DNA of 64,000 nt from an uncultured Methanolobus sp. (GCF_963667555.1 NZ_OY763421.1:1815562-1879561), one strand, 5' to 3'; positions 8,108 to 17,283 are shown, counted from the stretch's first letter. Notes: generated from the letters alone by a model not told the origin. Translations and numbers: made by a program.

Positions 8108-10093
8108 TCACAAAGAATACTCTTCCCTGAGTTCCTTTATCCTGTCTCGAAGTTCTGCCGCTCTCTCAAATTCTAGGTTCTTGGCAGCAAGGTGCATATC
8201 AGCCTCAAGGTCGATGATAATATCCCGAACCTCACGTGCCGATGCGTCCTCGGCAATTGCCAGAACACCTGAAGCAGATTTGTATTTCTCACCCTCAACA
8301 AGCTCCTTCTGCAAAGCCTTGCGAATTGTGGTTGGAGTGATACCATGCTTCTCGTTAAACTCCATCTGAAGTTTGCGGCGTCTCTCGGTCTCGTTGATAG
8401 CACGCTCCATGGAACCGGTTATGTTGTCAGCATAGAGAATGACACGCCCTTCAGAGTTTCTCGAAGCACGTCCGATAGTCTGGATAAGCGAGCGCTCAGA
8501 GCGCAGGAAACCCTCCTTATCCGCATCCAGTATCGCAACAAAAGCAACCTCCGGAATATCAAGACCCTCTCGCAGCAGGTTAATTCCGATAAGCACATCG
8601 AACTCGCCTTTTCTCAGATCCCTGACGATCTCCGCGCGCTCAAGAGTATCAATATCCGAGTGCATGTAGCGCACCCTGATGCCCAGCTCCAGAAGATACT
8701 CCGTCAGATCCTCGGACATTCTCTTGGTCAGGGTTGTCACAAGAGTCCTGAATCCCTTCGCAGTAACCTTGCGAATCTCACCAATTAGGTCATCCACCTG
8801 ATTCTCAACCGGTCTGACAGTAATTTCAGGATCAACAAGACCAGTAGGACGGATGATCTGCTCCACCACAGCCTTGCTTTTCTCAACCTCATACTCCGCA
8901 GGTGTGGCGGAAACATAGATTACATCATTAAGCTGTCTTTCAAACTCATCATAACGCAGCGGCCTGTTATCAAGAGCCGAAGGCAATCTGAAACCATACT
9001 CTACCAATGACTGCTTCCTTGCCCTGTCACCGTTGTGCATTCCACGTATCTGCGGGATGGTCACATGTGACTCGTCAATGACCAGAAGATAATCATCATG
9101 GAAGAAATTAAGCAGGGAAGATGGAGGCTCGCCGGGACGGCGGCCGTCAAAGTGCCGGGAGTAATTCTCAATACCACTGCAGTAGCCAAGCTCACGGATC
9201 ATCTCCATGTCAAACTTGGTCCTCTGTTCCAGCCTTTGAGCTTCAAGTAAACGGTTCTCAGACCTCAGCACAGCCAATCGATCATGAAGTTCAGCTTCAA
9301 TTGTACCCAGGGCCTTGTCAATATACTCTTCCGGCATAACGAAGTGTTTGGCTGGATAAATACCAATAGTCTCACCAGGAAGCACTTCCTCAAGCACCTT
9401 TCCAGTAACTGTGTCAAAATAAGCTATCCGGTCAATTTCATCACCAAAGAGTTCTATCCTTATACCTTCCTTCTCCTGCGCCGGGAATATTTCAATCGTA
9501 TCACCACGCAAGCGGAAAGTACCCTGAGTGAAAGCAATATCGTTCCTTTCATATTGTATGTTGATAAGTGATTCCAGGAAAGCCGGCCTGTCAATCTCCA
9601 TTCCGGGAGTCAGCATCACAGACATAGCTCGCCATTCATCTGGAGAACCAAGGTTGTAGATACAGGAAACACTGGAAACCACGATAACATCTTTGCGTTC
9701 CAGTAAAGACTTGGTTGCTGAAAGTCTCAGCCTGTCAATCTCTTCGTTGATTGACGCATCCTTTTCGATATAAGTATCAGTCGTAGGCAGGTAAGCTTCG
9801 GGCTGGTAGTAATCATAATAACTGACAAAATACTCCACAGCGTTATCCGGGAAGAACTCCCTGAACTCAGAAAAAAGCTGTGCAGCAAGTGTTTTGTTGT
9901 GAGCGATAACAAGAGTTGGCTTCTGCACGTTCTGTATGACATTGGCTACCGTGAAGGTCTTTCCTGAACCGGTCACACCGAGCAAAGTCTGGTGTTTCTT
10001 TCCTGCCAGCATACCTTCAGTTAGCTGGGCAATTGCCCCGGGCTGATCACCCTTCGGACTGTATTCAGAAACTAGTTTGAAAGGACGCATCAT
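8108..10093 (-). CDS. uvrB: Excinuclease ABC subunit B
   Basis: 661 aa, full length for UvrB, the DNA-damage-verifying helicase-like subunit of nucleotide excision repair. Walker A GVTGSGKT (39-46), damage-probing beta-hairpin [10 protein letters not shown] (about 93-102), [13 protein letters not shown], helicase motifs V-VI ([25 protein letters not shown]), and a C-terminal UVR motif ([18 protein letters not shown]) that recruits UvrC. Two adjacent ATGs (10093, 10090) open the gene. uvrA and uvrC are not in the window. Bacterial-type Uvr genes are common in mesophilic methanogens, by old transfer. Confidence 0.97.
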   Translation of the reverse strand: MMRPFKLVSEYSPKGDQPGAIAQLTEGMLAGKKHQTLLGVTGSGKTFTVANVIQNVQKPTLVIAHNKTLAAQLFSEFREFFPDNAVEYFVSYYDYYQPEAYLPTTDTYIEKDASINEEIDRLRLSATKSLLERKDVIVVSSVSCIYNLGSPDEWRAMSVMLTPGMEIDRPAFLESLINIQYERNDIAFTQGTFRLRGDTIEIFPAQEKEGIRIELFGDEIDRIAYFDTVTGKVLEEVLPGETIGIYPAKHFVMPEEYIDKALGTIEAELHDRLAVLRSENRLLEAQRLEQRTKFDMEMIRELGYCSGIENYSRHFDGRRPGEPPSSLLNFFHDDYLLVIDESHVTIPQIRGMHNGDRARKQSLVEYGFRLPSALDNRPLRYDEFERQLNDVIYVSATPAEYEVEKSKAVVEQIIRPTGLVDPEITVRPVENQVDDLIGEIRKVTAKGFRTLVTTLTKRMSEDLTEYLLELGIRVRYMHSDIDTLERAEIVRDLRKGEFDVLIGINLLREGLDIPEVAFVAILDADKEGFLRSERSLIQTIGRASRNSEGRVILYADNITGSMERAINETERRRKLQMEFNEKHGITPTTIRKALQKELVEGEKYKSASGVLAIAEDASAREVRDIIIDLEADMHLAAKNLEFERAAELRDRIKELREEYSL

Positions 10094-10237
10094 TATGTGT
10101 ATTGAGCCAAAAGCCTATAAACGTATTCACAGGTGAAGTGCATGCGTATTTCACATAGAAAAACAGGCTTTCACCGGTTAACAATATCACTGCCTCACCA
10201 CACGGTTCACAAGGCAGTTATGATATAATCCTGCAAA

Positions 10238-10561
10238 TTATCGAGAGAATATCAGGAAATACAACACCATCAGCACGATAGCCAGTATCATCAGTGTCTG
10301 AGCACTCCTATTGTCTGAACCGATTATGATAGGAATTGGCCCTAACATGATAAGACCGCCTCCCCTTACCTCTGTTTTATCAGACCCGGGATTGAAACTA
10401 TCACCACTATTTGAAGAGCCATTATGAGATGAATTATGATTTAAAGAGTATTCATCCATTATTTCATCATTCTGAGAGTTAGAGACACCTGAAAAGATGA
10501 TCAACGCAAAACCAACCAGTATCATAAGAAAACCACTGATAACCAGATAAGTTCCAAACAT
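10238..10561 (-). CDS. DUF131 (TIGR00304-type) membrane protein
   Basis: 107 aa from the ATG at 10561, which overlaps the stop of the upstream gene (TGATG) and follows a GGAGGAA ribosome site; a longer reading (to 10615) would ignore this. Two hydrophobic segments flank a Ser/Asn-rich loop; the core GGGLIMLGPIPIIIGS is the DUF131 hallmark. Function unknown. It forms a two-gene operon with its paralog. Confidence 0.8.
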   Translation of the reverse strand: MFGTYLVISGFLMILVGFALIIFSGVSNSQNDEIMDEYSLNHNSSHNGSSNSGDSFNPGSDKTEVRGGGLIMLGPIPIIIGSDNRSAQTLMILAIVLMVLYFLIFSR

Positions 10562-10797
10562 CAGAGCTTCCTCCTTGAAACCAGATAAATCACTGCTATA
10601 AGAACACCTGCCCACAACATAGTGGAAGTGATTTCAGGAGAAGAGCCGAATGCAATGGGAATCGGACCAATGAGTATCAAGCCACCAAAGTCACCTCCGG
10701 TTTCGGACATGGAGACCAGCATTCCGGCAATGACAAAAATAAAACCCATTATCACAACAGTGATGCCTGTGATGAAAAGATCCTGTGGTGAACGCAT
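10561..10797 (-). CDS. DUF131 (TIGR00304-type) membrane protein, short paralog
   Basis: 78 aa with two membrane segments (about 8-29 and 56-73) around GGLILIGPIPIAFGS, the same motif as its downstream neighbour. The pair looks like a tandem duplication and is translationally coupled (overlapping TGATG). Conserved in methanogens; role unknown. Confidence 0.8.
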   Translation of the reverse strand: MRSPQDLFITGITVVIMGFIFVIAGMLVSMSETGGDFGGLILIGPIPIAFGSSPEITSTMLWAGVLIAVIYLVSRRKL

Positions 10798-10896
10798 GAG
10801 AATCTGTATGTCAATGGTCTGTTAAATAGGTGACAGTAAGCAACAGTCAAAACAGAAGTTCAAAGAATCTCAAAACTGAAACTCAAAAAAGAAAAG

Positions 10897-11877
10897 TTAG
10901 TACTGGAACCTGTAATCCTGAGGCATTGATGCCATCTGATCAACACGAAGGTCAGATTCCGGTTCAAGCTCGTCTGCAATGTAGCGATATTCGCGCTGCG
11001 TCCTGTTTCCTCTGCGGGCAAGAATGTTCTTGCGGAACATACGGGAAAGATATGTGGACACTGTGCTCTGTTTTATATCGCCGTAAATGCGCTCGTACTG
11101 TTTCTGTATGTCCTGTGATGAGAACCAAATCCTTGGATATTCATACTTCAGGAAGAGTTCCAGACGTTCGTTGATGGTCAGTGAACTGTCGCTCATTCTG
11201 TCATGAAGTGAAGGAACCTTACGCTGCGGAGTTGCCTGGCGCTGAACCTGTGCTGGAACTTCAATATGAGGTACAGCCGACATCATCTGTTGGTTAGGAT
11301 TCATTGTTTGGCGGACCGTAGATGACATTGGTGGTGTCGGCTGCCCATACCCATATTGCTGAACCCCCACAGGAGGTAGGTTGTTGGGTAGTATATATTG
11401 CGGCGGCAATTGATAATCAGGAATTGTATTTTGAACAGGACCCTGTCCCTGTTGAGGAACATATGTCTGCCTGAACTGTTGTGTTTGTGGCAACACTGGC
11501 TGTGCGGGCATCTGTGTTTGTTGCACCGGCAACTGAGAATACTGTTGCTGGTACTGCTGTGACAGATCTGCCGGCTGCGCTGGCTGCTGATACATCATAG
11601 GCGACTGTTGAGGTGACTGCTGCTGAACAACTTGTGGTTGGTATGTATTCTGTCCAGAAACATTTACCTGAGAATTAGTGATAGCAGAATTAGTAGCACT
11701 AGGAGTTGATACATTCTGCATAAGATTAGGTGAAGTGGACGAAGGTTCGGAAATAGTTCTAGTCTCGTCTGCATATAGATCCAAGAATGCCAGCAGGCGT
11801 CGCCTGTCAGCAAGCTCGAATTCGGCGATCGCTTTTTTAGTGCCATCGTCGTTGATGATCTCAAGCCGAACCTTCAT
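10897..11877 (-). CDS. Gln/Pro-rich protein with C-terminal winged-helix-like domain
   Basis: 326 aa in three parts: an N-terminal 35-residue strand-helix module (MKVRLEIINDDGTKKAIAEF), a long disordered Gln/Pro/Ser-rich linker (about 55-225), and a C-terminal helical domain (about 230-300, LTINERLELFLKYEYPRIWFS...STVSTYLSRMFRKNILARRG) that reads like a winged helix binding DNA or protein. The architecture suggests a regulator or scaffold, but no family was recognised. The 5' leader carries short upstream reading frames ending in GGATAA and GGATGA, the latter overlapping this ATG. Confidence 0.75.
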   Translation of the reverse strand: MKVRLEIINDDGTKKAIAEFELADRRRLLAFLDLYADETRTISEPSSTSPNLMQNVSTPSATNSAITNSQVNVSGQNTYQPQVVQQQSPQQSPMMYQQPAQPADLSQQYQQQYSQLPVQQTQMPAQPVLPQTQQFRQTYVPQQGQGPVQNTIPDYQLPPQYILPNNLPPVGVQQYGYGQPTPPMSSTVRQTMNPNQQMMSAVPHIEVPAQVQRQATPQRKVPSLHDRMSDSSLTINERLELFLKYEYPRIWFSSQDIQKQYERIYGDIKQSTVSTYLSRMFRKNILARRGNRTQREYRYIADELEPESDLRVDQMASMPQDYRFQY

Positions 11878-12485
11878 CCTTTTTGCCTCTTTGCGGATCC
11901 ATTCATCCCCTCAGATAGTGATGGATTCACAAAACCATTTATCCCCTCAGACTCATGGTGTTGCTCATTAATCTTGATCCGTTATCGTGTGAATACATCA
12001 GGAACACACTGTTTCTCTGTGCTTCACAATACTTACATGGTATTAATATTATATAAATATTTGCTCTAATAATGTGTATGAATTTGTTTTAAGACAAATC
12101 AAACCCCAAATAGAGCTTTGTTTGAAAATTAAAACATTCAATACAAACTTAAGACAAGCCACACAAGTTGTCTACAATACTACAACTGCAATAATAATAG
12201 ATAAATATTTCGTTCTTTGTCGAATTTAGCAGTAATAATGTGTATTGAAAGAATAGATACTGATTTTAAACCGTTTTTAAGTTAATAGAAGTATTATTAC
12301 TACTTGATTCATCAAATAAAAATGGATTACATCACAAAAACTGATTCACGTAGTTTTTTGTGAAAGCATCGGAAATAGAGTTCTAGTAATATAGAGCATT
12401 TATCAAAAACAAAGATGCAGCAAACAAAAGCGCTATGCATTAGTTCAGTGGCCTTTATATCCAATGATACCCATACTAAGCCCCT
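11878..12485. other. 608-bp divergent intergenic region
   Basis: AT-rich region between the Gln/Pro-rich gene and PAN. It holds a leftward TATA candidate (attatataaat at about 12046-12057), a rightward one at 12454-12460, duplicated catttatcccctcag / cattcatcccctcag near 11905 and 11937 in the leftward leader, and two copies of taataatgtgtat (about 12067 and 12233). No ORF or RNA gene was recognised. Confidence 0.5.
12454..12460 (+). promoter_or_regulatory. TATA box of PAN
   Basis: tttatat, 26-32 bp upstream of the PAN ATG, with no ribosome site in between. This spacing predicts transcription starting at or within a few bases of the start codon, i.e. a leaderless mRNA. Inference from position only. 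Confidence 0.5.
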
Positions 12486-13721
12486 ATGTCAAATAGTAGT
12501 GCTGAATCACCAATTGACAATATTAGTTCAAAGGTCAGGACTCAGATAGAGTCTAATACTCTTGACGAAAAAGATGTGGAGTCCCTACTCCATGAAATAG
12601 AATTACTTAAGGTCAATAACGAAAGCATGCGAGCAAAGTTGCTTGAAGCAAGCATGCTGGCAAACAGTTACCTTGAAGAAACAAGTAAGCTCAAAAGACA
12701 GATCGAGCAGCTTACCACTCCTCCGCTTTTCATCGCCACGGTAATGGAAGTCGACAACGGCGTGGCACTTATCAGACAACACGGAAACAATCAGGAAGTT
12801 GTGACAAAGATACCCACTAACATCAATGTTGAGGCAGGTATGAGAGTCTGCGTGAATGCAGCATTCTCTATTATATCTATAATCTCCAGAGCTGCGGACG
12901 TGCGTGCCCAGGTCATGGAACTCATCAACTCCCCGGGAATCGACTATGATATGATAGGCGGCCTGGATGATGTTCTGAAAGAAGTTGTTGAATCTGTGGA
13001 ACTTCCACTTGTTGAACCGGAACTCTTCGAGAAGATAGGTATTGAGCCTCCAACCGGTGTGCTGATGTACGGTGCGCCCGGAACAGGTAAGACCCTTATC
13101 GCAAAAGCTGTTGCTTCAAGGGCAAATGCTACATTCATCAGGATGTCAGGTTCTGATCTTGTGCAGAAGTTTGTCGGAGAGGGCGCACGCCTTGTGAAGG
13201 ATGTGTTCCAGATGGCTCGCGACAAGTCCCCATCCATCCTTTTCATTGATGAGATAGATGCAGTGGGCGGCATGCGTACCCATGACGGTACCACAGGTTC
13301 TGCGGAAGTGAACCGCACCATGCTTCAGCTTCTTGCTGAGATGGATGGTTTCGATGCAACAAGGAACGTTAAGGTCATTGCTGCAACAAACAGGATAGAT
13401 CTTCTTGACCCTGCACTGCTTCGTCCTGGAAGATTTGACCGTGTTATCGAGGTTCCACTCCCTGATGAGAAAGGACGCTTTGAGATATTCAAGATACACA
13501 CCCGCAAGATGAATATGGCGGAGGATGTGGACTTTGAGAAACTCGCAAAGATGACAAATGACCTCAGTGGTGCAGACATAAAAGTGATCACAAAGGAAGC
13601 CGGAATGTTCGTCCTCAGAAGACGTGGAGACAGCATCACAATGCAGGATCTGCTTGACGCATACGAGAAAGTAGTTTCCGAAGAAGAAGAACAGAGCTCC
13701 CCATACAGTATGTTTGCATAA
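12486..13721 (+). CDS. pan: Proteasome-activating nucleotidase (PAN)
   Basis: 411 aa. An N-terminal coiled coil (about 25-75), an OB-fold (about 80-130) and an AAA+ ATPase with Walker A GAPGTGKT (about 196-203), Walker B ILFIDEIDAVG (about 250-260), the second region of homology (ATNRIDLLDPALLRPGRFDR) and a helical lid are all present. PAN is the hexameric unfoldase feeding the archaeal 20S proteasome. The extreme C-terminus reads MFA, where the gate-opening motif is normally hydrophobic-Tyr-any (HbYX), so the Tyr is replaced by Phe. Confidence 0.95.
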   Translation: MSNSSAESPIDNISSKVRTQIESNTLDEKDVESLLHEIELLKVNNESMRAKLLEASMLANSYLEETSKLKRQIEQLTTPPLFIATVMEVDNGVALIRQHGNNQEVVTKIPTNINVEAGMRVCVNAAFSIISIISRAADVRAQVMELINSPGIDYDMIGGLDDVLKEVVESVELPLVEPELFEKIGIEPPTGVLMYGAPGTGKTLIAKAVASRANATFIRMSGSDLVQKFVGEGARLVKDVFQMARDKSPSILFIDEIDAVGGMRTHDGTTGSAEVNRTMLQLLAEMDGFDATRNVKVIAATNRIDLLDPALLRPGRFDRVIEVPLPDEKGRFEIFKIHTRKMNMAEDVDFEKLAKMTNDLSGADIKVITKEAGMFVLRRRGDSITMQDLLDAYEKVVSEEEEQSSPYSMFA

Positions 13722-13806
13722 ATCGCAAGCATACACCTTTTTTATCCAAACGAAAGATTAATATGCTTTGAGTGACTTTCAAGGGTGCTGACAAGCAAAG
13801 CAGATT

Positions 13807-13881
13807 GCTCCGATAGTGTAGCACGGCCAATCATGCAGGACTCTCACTCCTGCGACTGGGGTTCGAATCCCCATCGGAGCA
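13807..13881 (+). tRNA. tRNA-Glu (anticodon CTC); integration target
   Basis: 75 nt: acceptor GCTCCGA/TCGGAGC with discriminator A, anticodon stem-loop CAGGA-CTCTCAC-TCCTG giving CTC, and T-arm TGGGG-TTCGAAT-CCCCA. No CCA is encoded. The 3' end is shared with attL of the 20-kb element; integration left the tRNA intact. Confidence 0.95.
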
Positions 13882-13882
13882 T
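13868..13882 (+). other. attL core
   Basis: TCCCCATCGGAGCAT, the last bases of tRNA-Glu plus one, identical to 34138-34152. Two further bases upstream match after one mismatch. Confidence 0.85.
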
Positions 13883-13930
13883 ATTTCCTTCTTCTTCTAA
13901 TTTGTTTTTATTCTCAAATGTAATTTTTAT

Positions 13931-13944
13931 TCTTGCCACAGTTG
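13931..13944 (+). repeat. Subterminal 14-bp inverted repeat, left copy
   Basis: TCTTGCCACAGTTG, the exact reverse complement of 34123-34136. One copy lies just inside each att core, so the pair is a good candidate for integrase or excisionase arm-binding sites. Confidence 0.75.
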
Positions 13945-13993
13945 CCGCAATATCTTAAAGTTTATATATAATTATTTTCGATATAATTAAAAC

Positions 13994-14575
13994 ATGGAAA
14001 AAAACATTGGAATGGAAATACTGAAAGAATTGCGTGAGATTAAGGAAGAACTAAAAACAATATCGGCAAACACGGGTATGATAGAAGATTTTGACTTCGA
14101 TGTAGAAGACATTGAGAAAGAAATCGCTATCGAAAAGGGAAATGCTTTTGAGGAATTTGTAAGAGACAGATTCGAAAAGAAGTATTTCGATGTTGTCAGG
14201 TGGAATACGGATATTTGCAGAAAGAGAGATGAATATATCGAATCTGATAGTGATCCTGATATGGTAATCAGGTATAAGTACAAAGGAAAGAATGAGCAAT
14301 TTGCAGTTGAATGCAAATATAGAAAAAACACCAATAAAGGAAAAATTACCTGGTCAAAGTATCCACAGATGAACCGATATAGAAAATATCAGGAAGAAAA
14401 TGGATATCCTGTTTTTGTTGTCATTGGTTTAGGTGGAGAACCCGAAAGTCCGGAAAAGATGTTTTGCATTCCGCTGGATGAAATTAAGTACCCTGGACTA
14501 TACCCAAAAGAATTCGAAAGCTTTGAAATTAACCCAAGTGAAAACTTTTTCTGGAAAGATAATGTTCTTTCATAA
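13994..14575 (+). CDS. PD-(D/E)XK-type nuclease-like protein
   Basis: 193 aa. A short helical N-terminus (about 1-45) precedes a restriction-endonuclease-like fold: GNAFEEFVRDRF (helix with the first acidic residue), SDPDMVI (catalytic Asp) and FAVECKYRKN (E-x-K). A matching alpha/beta tail follows. A TATA box (tttatatata, about 13961-13970) sits about 25-33 bp upstream, so the mRNA may be leaderless. As the first gene inside attL it may act in element recombination or exclusion. Specificity cannot be told. Confidence 0.65.
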   Translation: MEKNIGMEILKELREIKEELKTISANTGMIEDFDFDVEDIEKEIAIEKGNAFEEFVRDRFEKKYFDVVRWNTDICRKRDEYIESDSDPDMVIRYKYKGKNEQFAVECKYRKNTNKGKITWSKYPQMNRYRKYQEENGYPVFVVIGLGGEPESPEKMFCIPLDEIKYPGLYPKEFESFEINPSENFFWKDNVLS

Positions 14576-14585
14576 CAACTTACTT

Positions 14586-14608
14586 ATTTTTATACTATTG
14601 TGTATATT
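14586..14608 (+). promoter_or_regulatory. Integrase promoter block shared with the 44.9-kb surface-protein gene
   Basis: A 23-bp AT-rich block containing tttttatactattg ends 10 bp before the integrase ATG. It is identical to the reverse complement of 44925-44947. It contains the TATA element; a bound regulator could overlap it. Confidence 0.6.
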
Positions 14609-14618
14609 ATAATCAGGT

Positions 14619-15596
14619 ATGCAGAGAAGTGTGTTAGAAGAATTTGCGGATGATTGCAGATGTCGTGATTTTTCTAATACTACTATTCAGACATATCGTT
14701 GCAATATAAGATATTTTCTGGATTTTCAAAAATGCGATCATAATCAGTTATTTGATGATTTTGAAATAAGGACTGATTATGATAAATTGAAGTTGTTCCT
14801 GAAGCATTTGAAAAAAAGAAATCTAACGGCTTCGACCATCAACGGTTATTTTTCTGCTATCAGTACGTTCTATGATTTTCTTTATGAGTTTGAAAAGACT
14901 GAAAAAAATGAGATTCCTGCTTTTAGAAGAAGATATCTAAAACAAAAAAAGAAGTTCAATTATTACAAAAGACGACAGTTGATTGATAAATCAACTATGA
15001 AAGAACTTGTCGACGAACCGTTGATAACTGAACCTTTTATGCAGATAAAGAATTACATTAGAACAGTTCCGGAGAGAGATAGAGCTATTGCTATCATGTT
15101 TGCGAAATCAGGCATCCGGAAAGAAGAATGCAGGATGATGGAAAGAAGCGATTTAAATGTTGATGATGGTGAGATTTTTGTTAAGCCCGAATTTGCTAAG
15201 AGAACACAGTGTATAGGGTTTATTGATGAGGAAGCTATTGATATTTTGCAGGATTATCTTGTGTGGAGAAAGTCGGTTGTTAAGCCTGGAAACAATAGAC
15301 TTTTTGTTACTCATAAAGGAAGTATGCTAAGAAAAGATGATCTTTACTACATTACGACTTTTTACGCTTCTAAAATCGGCATACATAACCCACTTGGTGA
15401 GATGCAGGATAAATTTACACCACATTGTTATAGGCATTGGTTCACGACTAATCTGAGAAGGTCGGGTATGTCTAGAGAGATGAGGATGTGGTTAAGGGGA
15501 GATGCTCCCCAGGGTGCAGATGATTGGTATGACCATGTTGAACCGTGGGAAGTTAGACCGCATTATTTGAGACATATTCCTAAGTTGTGGAAATAA
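14619..15596 (+). CDS. int: Tyrosine recombinase / integrase (element 1)
   Basis: 325 aa of the XerC/D-like archaeal integrase type. A SAM-like core-binding domain (about 1-100) and a catalytic domain carry Arg in SGIRKEE (about 167), the H-x-x-R box PHCYRHW (about 268-272), Trp/His region and nucleophile Tyr in DWYDHVEP (about 304). It mediates integration at tRNA-Glu. It is clearly homologous to the integrase at 34.3 kb (blocks such as WRK.VVKPGN and KIGIHNP shared). Confidence 0.92.
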   Translation: MQRSVLEEFADDCRCRDFSNTTIQTYRCNIRYFLDFQKCDHNQLFDDFEIRTDYDKLKLFLKHLKKRNLTASTINGYFSAISTFYDFLYEFEKTEKNEIPAFRRRYLKQKKKFNYYKRRQLIDKSTMKELVDEPLITEPFMQIKNYIRTVPERDRAIAIMFAKSGIRKEECRMMERSDLNVDDGEIFVKPEFAKRTQCIGFIDEEAIDILQDYLVWRKSVVKPGNNRLFVTHKGSMLRKDDLYYITTFYASKIGIHNPLGEMQDKFTPHCYRHWFTTNLRRSGMSREMRMWLRGDAPQGADDWYDHVEPWEVRPHYLRHIPKLWK

Positions 15597-15699
15597 TACA
15601 TATTTGTAAACCAAATGTTGTAAAAATATGTTTTATGTAAACCTTTATATATGATTTTGGTTTGTTTATACATTAAATATATATTATATAAGCTCTACC

Positions 15700-16223
15700 G
15701 CTTCATATTTAGGAATGGCTATAAATGTTAGAATTTTAACTTTGTAAAGAAAACATGTATATATAATTTTCTGCGTTTTGGTTGTAGCAAAAATCAACCA
15801 CCGTCAAGCCAATTTAGTAGGAAACGCGGGAAATTTAGGAACCAAAGTCAATCTTATCTACAAGATAGGGCACTCCACCGGCCTGCCGGCTTCCTAGCTT
15901 CGCGGGTGTCCAGGCGGCAGGCCTGCGGAGTACAGAGACACAGCAAAAAAGAGCAGGCCAGGCGGAGTTATACACCTACCGGAAAAGCGGTGAAACGACA
16001 TCCCGGTTGTATTGGCTGAGTTATTCGGAGAACGTTTGTTCCGGAAAAAAACCGTTATCATTAGAGTTCTCTTACGCTTCTGCTGGCACCCACTCACTTC
16101 AGGGAAATCAAGCTTTGGGCTTCGCCTGCCCTTCGGCAAAGCATGATAACCCTGAAGTTCAGACATTTGGGTGCCGAAGCGAACGAGAACTCATTGTATG
16201 ATAACTGGACGTTTTTTTTTTTT
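15700..16223 (+). ncRNA. Candidate structured noncoding RNA or replication-origin region
   Basis: GC-rich block in an AT-rich element with no credible ORF. TATA-like tatatattatataag precedes it (about 15678-15692). It contains a hairpin with 9-bp perfect arms GGCCTGCCG (15880-15888) and CGGCAGGCC (15915-15923). A 129-nt nested stem-loop follows: GAGTTCTC, CGCTTC, GGCACCCA and CTTCAGGG (16064-16104) pair with CCCTGAAG, TGGGTGCC, GAAGCG and GAGAACTC (16150-16192), with an inner GCTTTG/CAAAGC. A run of 12 Ts (16212-16223) follows, like an archaeal terminator. RNA gene versus DNA origin cannot be decided. Confidence 0.45.
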
Positions 16224-16359
16224 GAACGCACGTTCTCATGCAGTGAGCAACTAGCCTTCAGCTCACTCGAATCTATTACTGATAACTGAACGGGGTTCAC
16301 CTGGTCAGACCGGTAACGGTTCATACTTTATAAGTTTATTTACTCGGTTGGTGTTTAAC

Positions 16360-16473
16360 ATGGTAGGCGTATTAAACGATTATATTGAGAGTGCAAAAGC
16401 AGGAAATGACTATATTTATCTTCGGGAGAGCGGAGGCACAGCGGGAAGACCCTGTCATTCATGGCGGGGATGA
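16360..16473 (+). pseudogene. 5' fragment of a gene truncated at an IS200/IS605-type end
   Basis: The ATG at 16360 follows a TATA box (ctttataag, about 16327). The 37 codons begin MVGVLNDYIESAKAGNDYIY and end inside a sequence identical to the IS200 right end seen at 17.83 kb (gtcattcatggcggggatga). It looks like a gene truncated by an IS insertion whose body was later lost. A tiny genuine gene is the alternative. Confidence 0.35.
16454..16473 (+). repeat. Solitary IS200/IS605-type right-end relic
   Basis: The block gtcattcatggcggggatga also occurs at 17830-17849 downstream of the tnpA gene. No transposase is attached to this copy. Confidence 0.55.
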
Positions 16474-16516
16474 AAGCGGAGCCTCGCACAGTCTATACCC
16501 AAAAACGCATATAACA

Positions 16517-16594
16517 ATTGGTTGTATAGAAAACATGACAACCAATAGAAAGTTATAAATACTAATAGGTTGTATAGTATATCGTACAACCAAT
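16517..16594 (+). promoter_or_regulatory. Two palindromic operators flanking a TATA box
   Basis: Operator 1 has perfect 9-bp arms ATTGGTTGT (16517-16525) and ACAACCAAT (16538-16546). Operator 2 has arms ATAGGTTGTA and TACAACCAAT (16565-16594, one mismatch), with its centre 48 bp further on. The TATA box ttataaat (about 16553-16560) lies between them, and the ribosome site AAGGAG (16602) and ATG (16617) follow. The layout indicates tight repression by a dimeric regulator of the downstream gene. Confidence 0.65.
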
Positions 16595-16616
16595 TAAGGT
16601 TAAAGGAGAAATAACA

Positions 16617-17185
16617 ATGGCATTAGAAGCAATATCTTACTACGAAGAAAACTATTATGGAATGCGCGGAAACACCTCTGATGAAGTATTTGACGCCCTC
16701 GAACAAATCTCTGCAGAAACTGGTATAGATGTCGAAACACTCTGGGCTGACGGTGAAACAGAAAACATATCAAATAATGAAATGATGGAAAAAATAATTA
16801 AAATCATCATTGAAAACGAAGGAGATGAAATCAGGGGCGAAACATTCTACTGGGCAGATTCATTTGTAATACCATTTGAAATCGACAATTTGAACACCTC
16901 AAATGGATAGATCAAGTTGACCCCGAAAAAGAATTTGAGGATAATAGTCTGTATTGCACTCTAAAAGAAGCAATCGATGGTGAGGGATATACTCACATAG
17001 GTGGACTTGGTAGTGGACAGTTTGGTGGCAGCTCCCGTTCACAGAAATGGAGGCCATATATAAAAGGAGAAGACGATAATGAAAGAATCAGCACAATTTT
17101 GTCGTTAAATGGTGCTGATGAATATCCATGTATTAAAAAATATATTCAGGAACAATATCCAAGTTTCAAATTTGAAGAAGAGTAA
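16617..17185 (+). pseudogene. Frameshifted acidic protein of unknown function
   Basis: The first frame gives 97 residues ending FVIPFEIDNLNTSNG; a shifted frame then continues FEHLKWIDQVDPEKEF...KYIQEQYPSFKFEEE to a stop at 17183-17185. Restoring one T in the ttt run at 16889-16891 would join them into about 189 codons. The second part is gene-like (GGLGSGQFGGSSRSQKWRPY), so a recent single-base deletion or a programmed shift is likely. No family was recognised. Its stop lies within the first CRISPR-like repeat. Confidence 0.6.
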
Positions 17186-17270
17186 ATCCCCACGAGTGTG
17201 GGGAACTGTTATCACAACCATTGCCGACCAGACAAACCTGCAGTAAATCCCCACGAGTGTGGGGAACTGT
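17181..17270 (-). CRISPR. Minimal CRISPR-like unit: two identical 29-bp repeats, one 32-bp spacer
   Basis: A 29-bp sequence at 17181-17209 recurs exactly at 17242-17270, leaving a 32-bp spacer (17210-17241), the 61-bp period of type I-E arrays. Read on the reverse strand the repeat has a GTTCCCCAC...GTGGGGAT stem, the layout of type I-E repeats. A third, divergent copy (17286-17314) follows after only 15 bp and may instead be the left end of the adjacent IS200. No cas genes are in the window. Confidence 0.55.
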
Positions 17271-17283
17271 GTTAGTAATTCTT

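Noticed and set aside
10562..10615. Longer N-terminus for the 107-aa DUF131 protein
   Set aside because: Would begin inside the paralog without a ribosome site; the TGATG overlap at 10561 is clearly better.
13146..13736. Long leftward ORFs antisense to PAN
   Set aside because: Shadow frames of a highly conserved gene; no start signals.
15894..16324. Short ORFs on both strands in the GC-rich block
   Set aside because: They follow the hairpin arms, lack ribosome sites, and read as low-quality sequence; the base-paired structure explains the region better.
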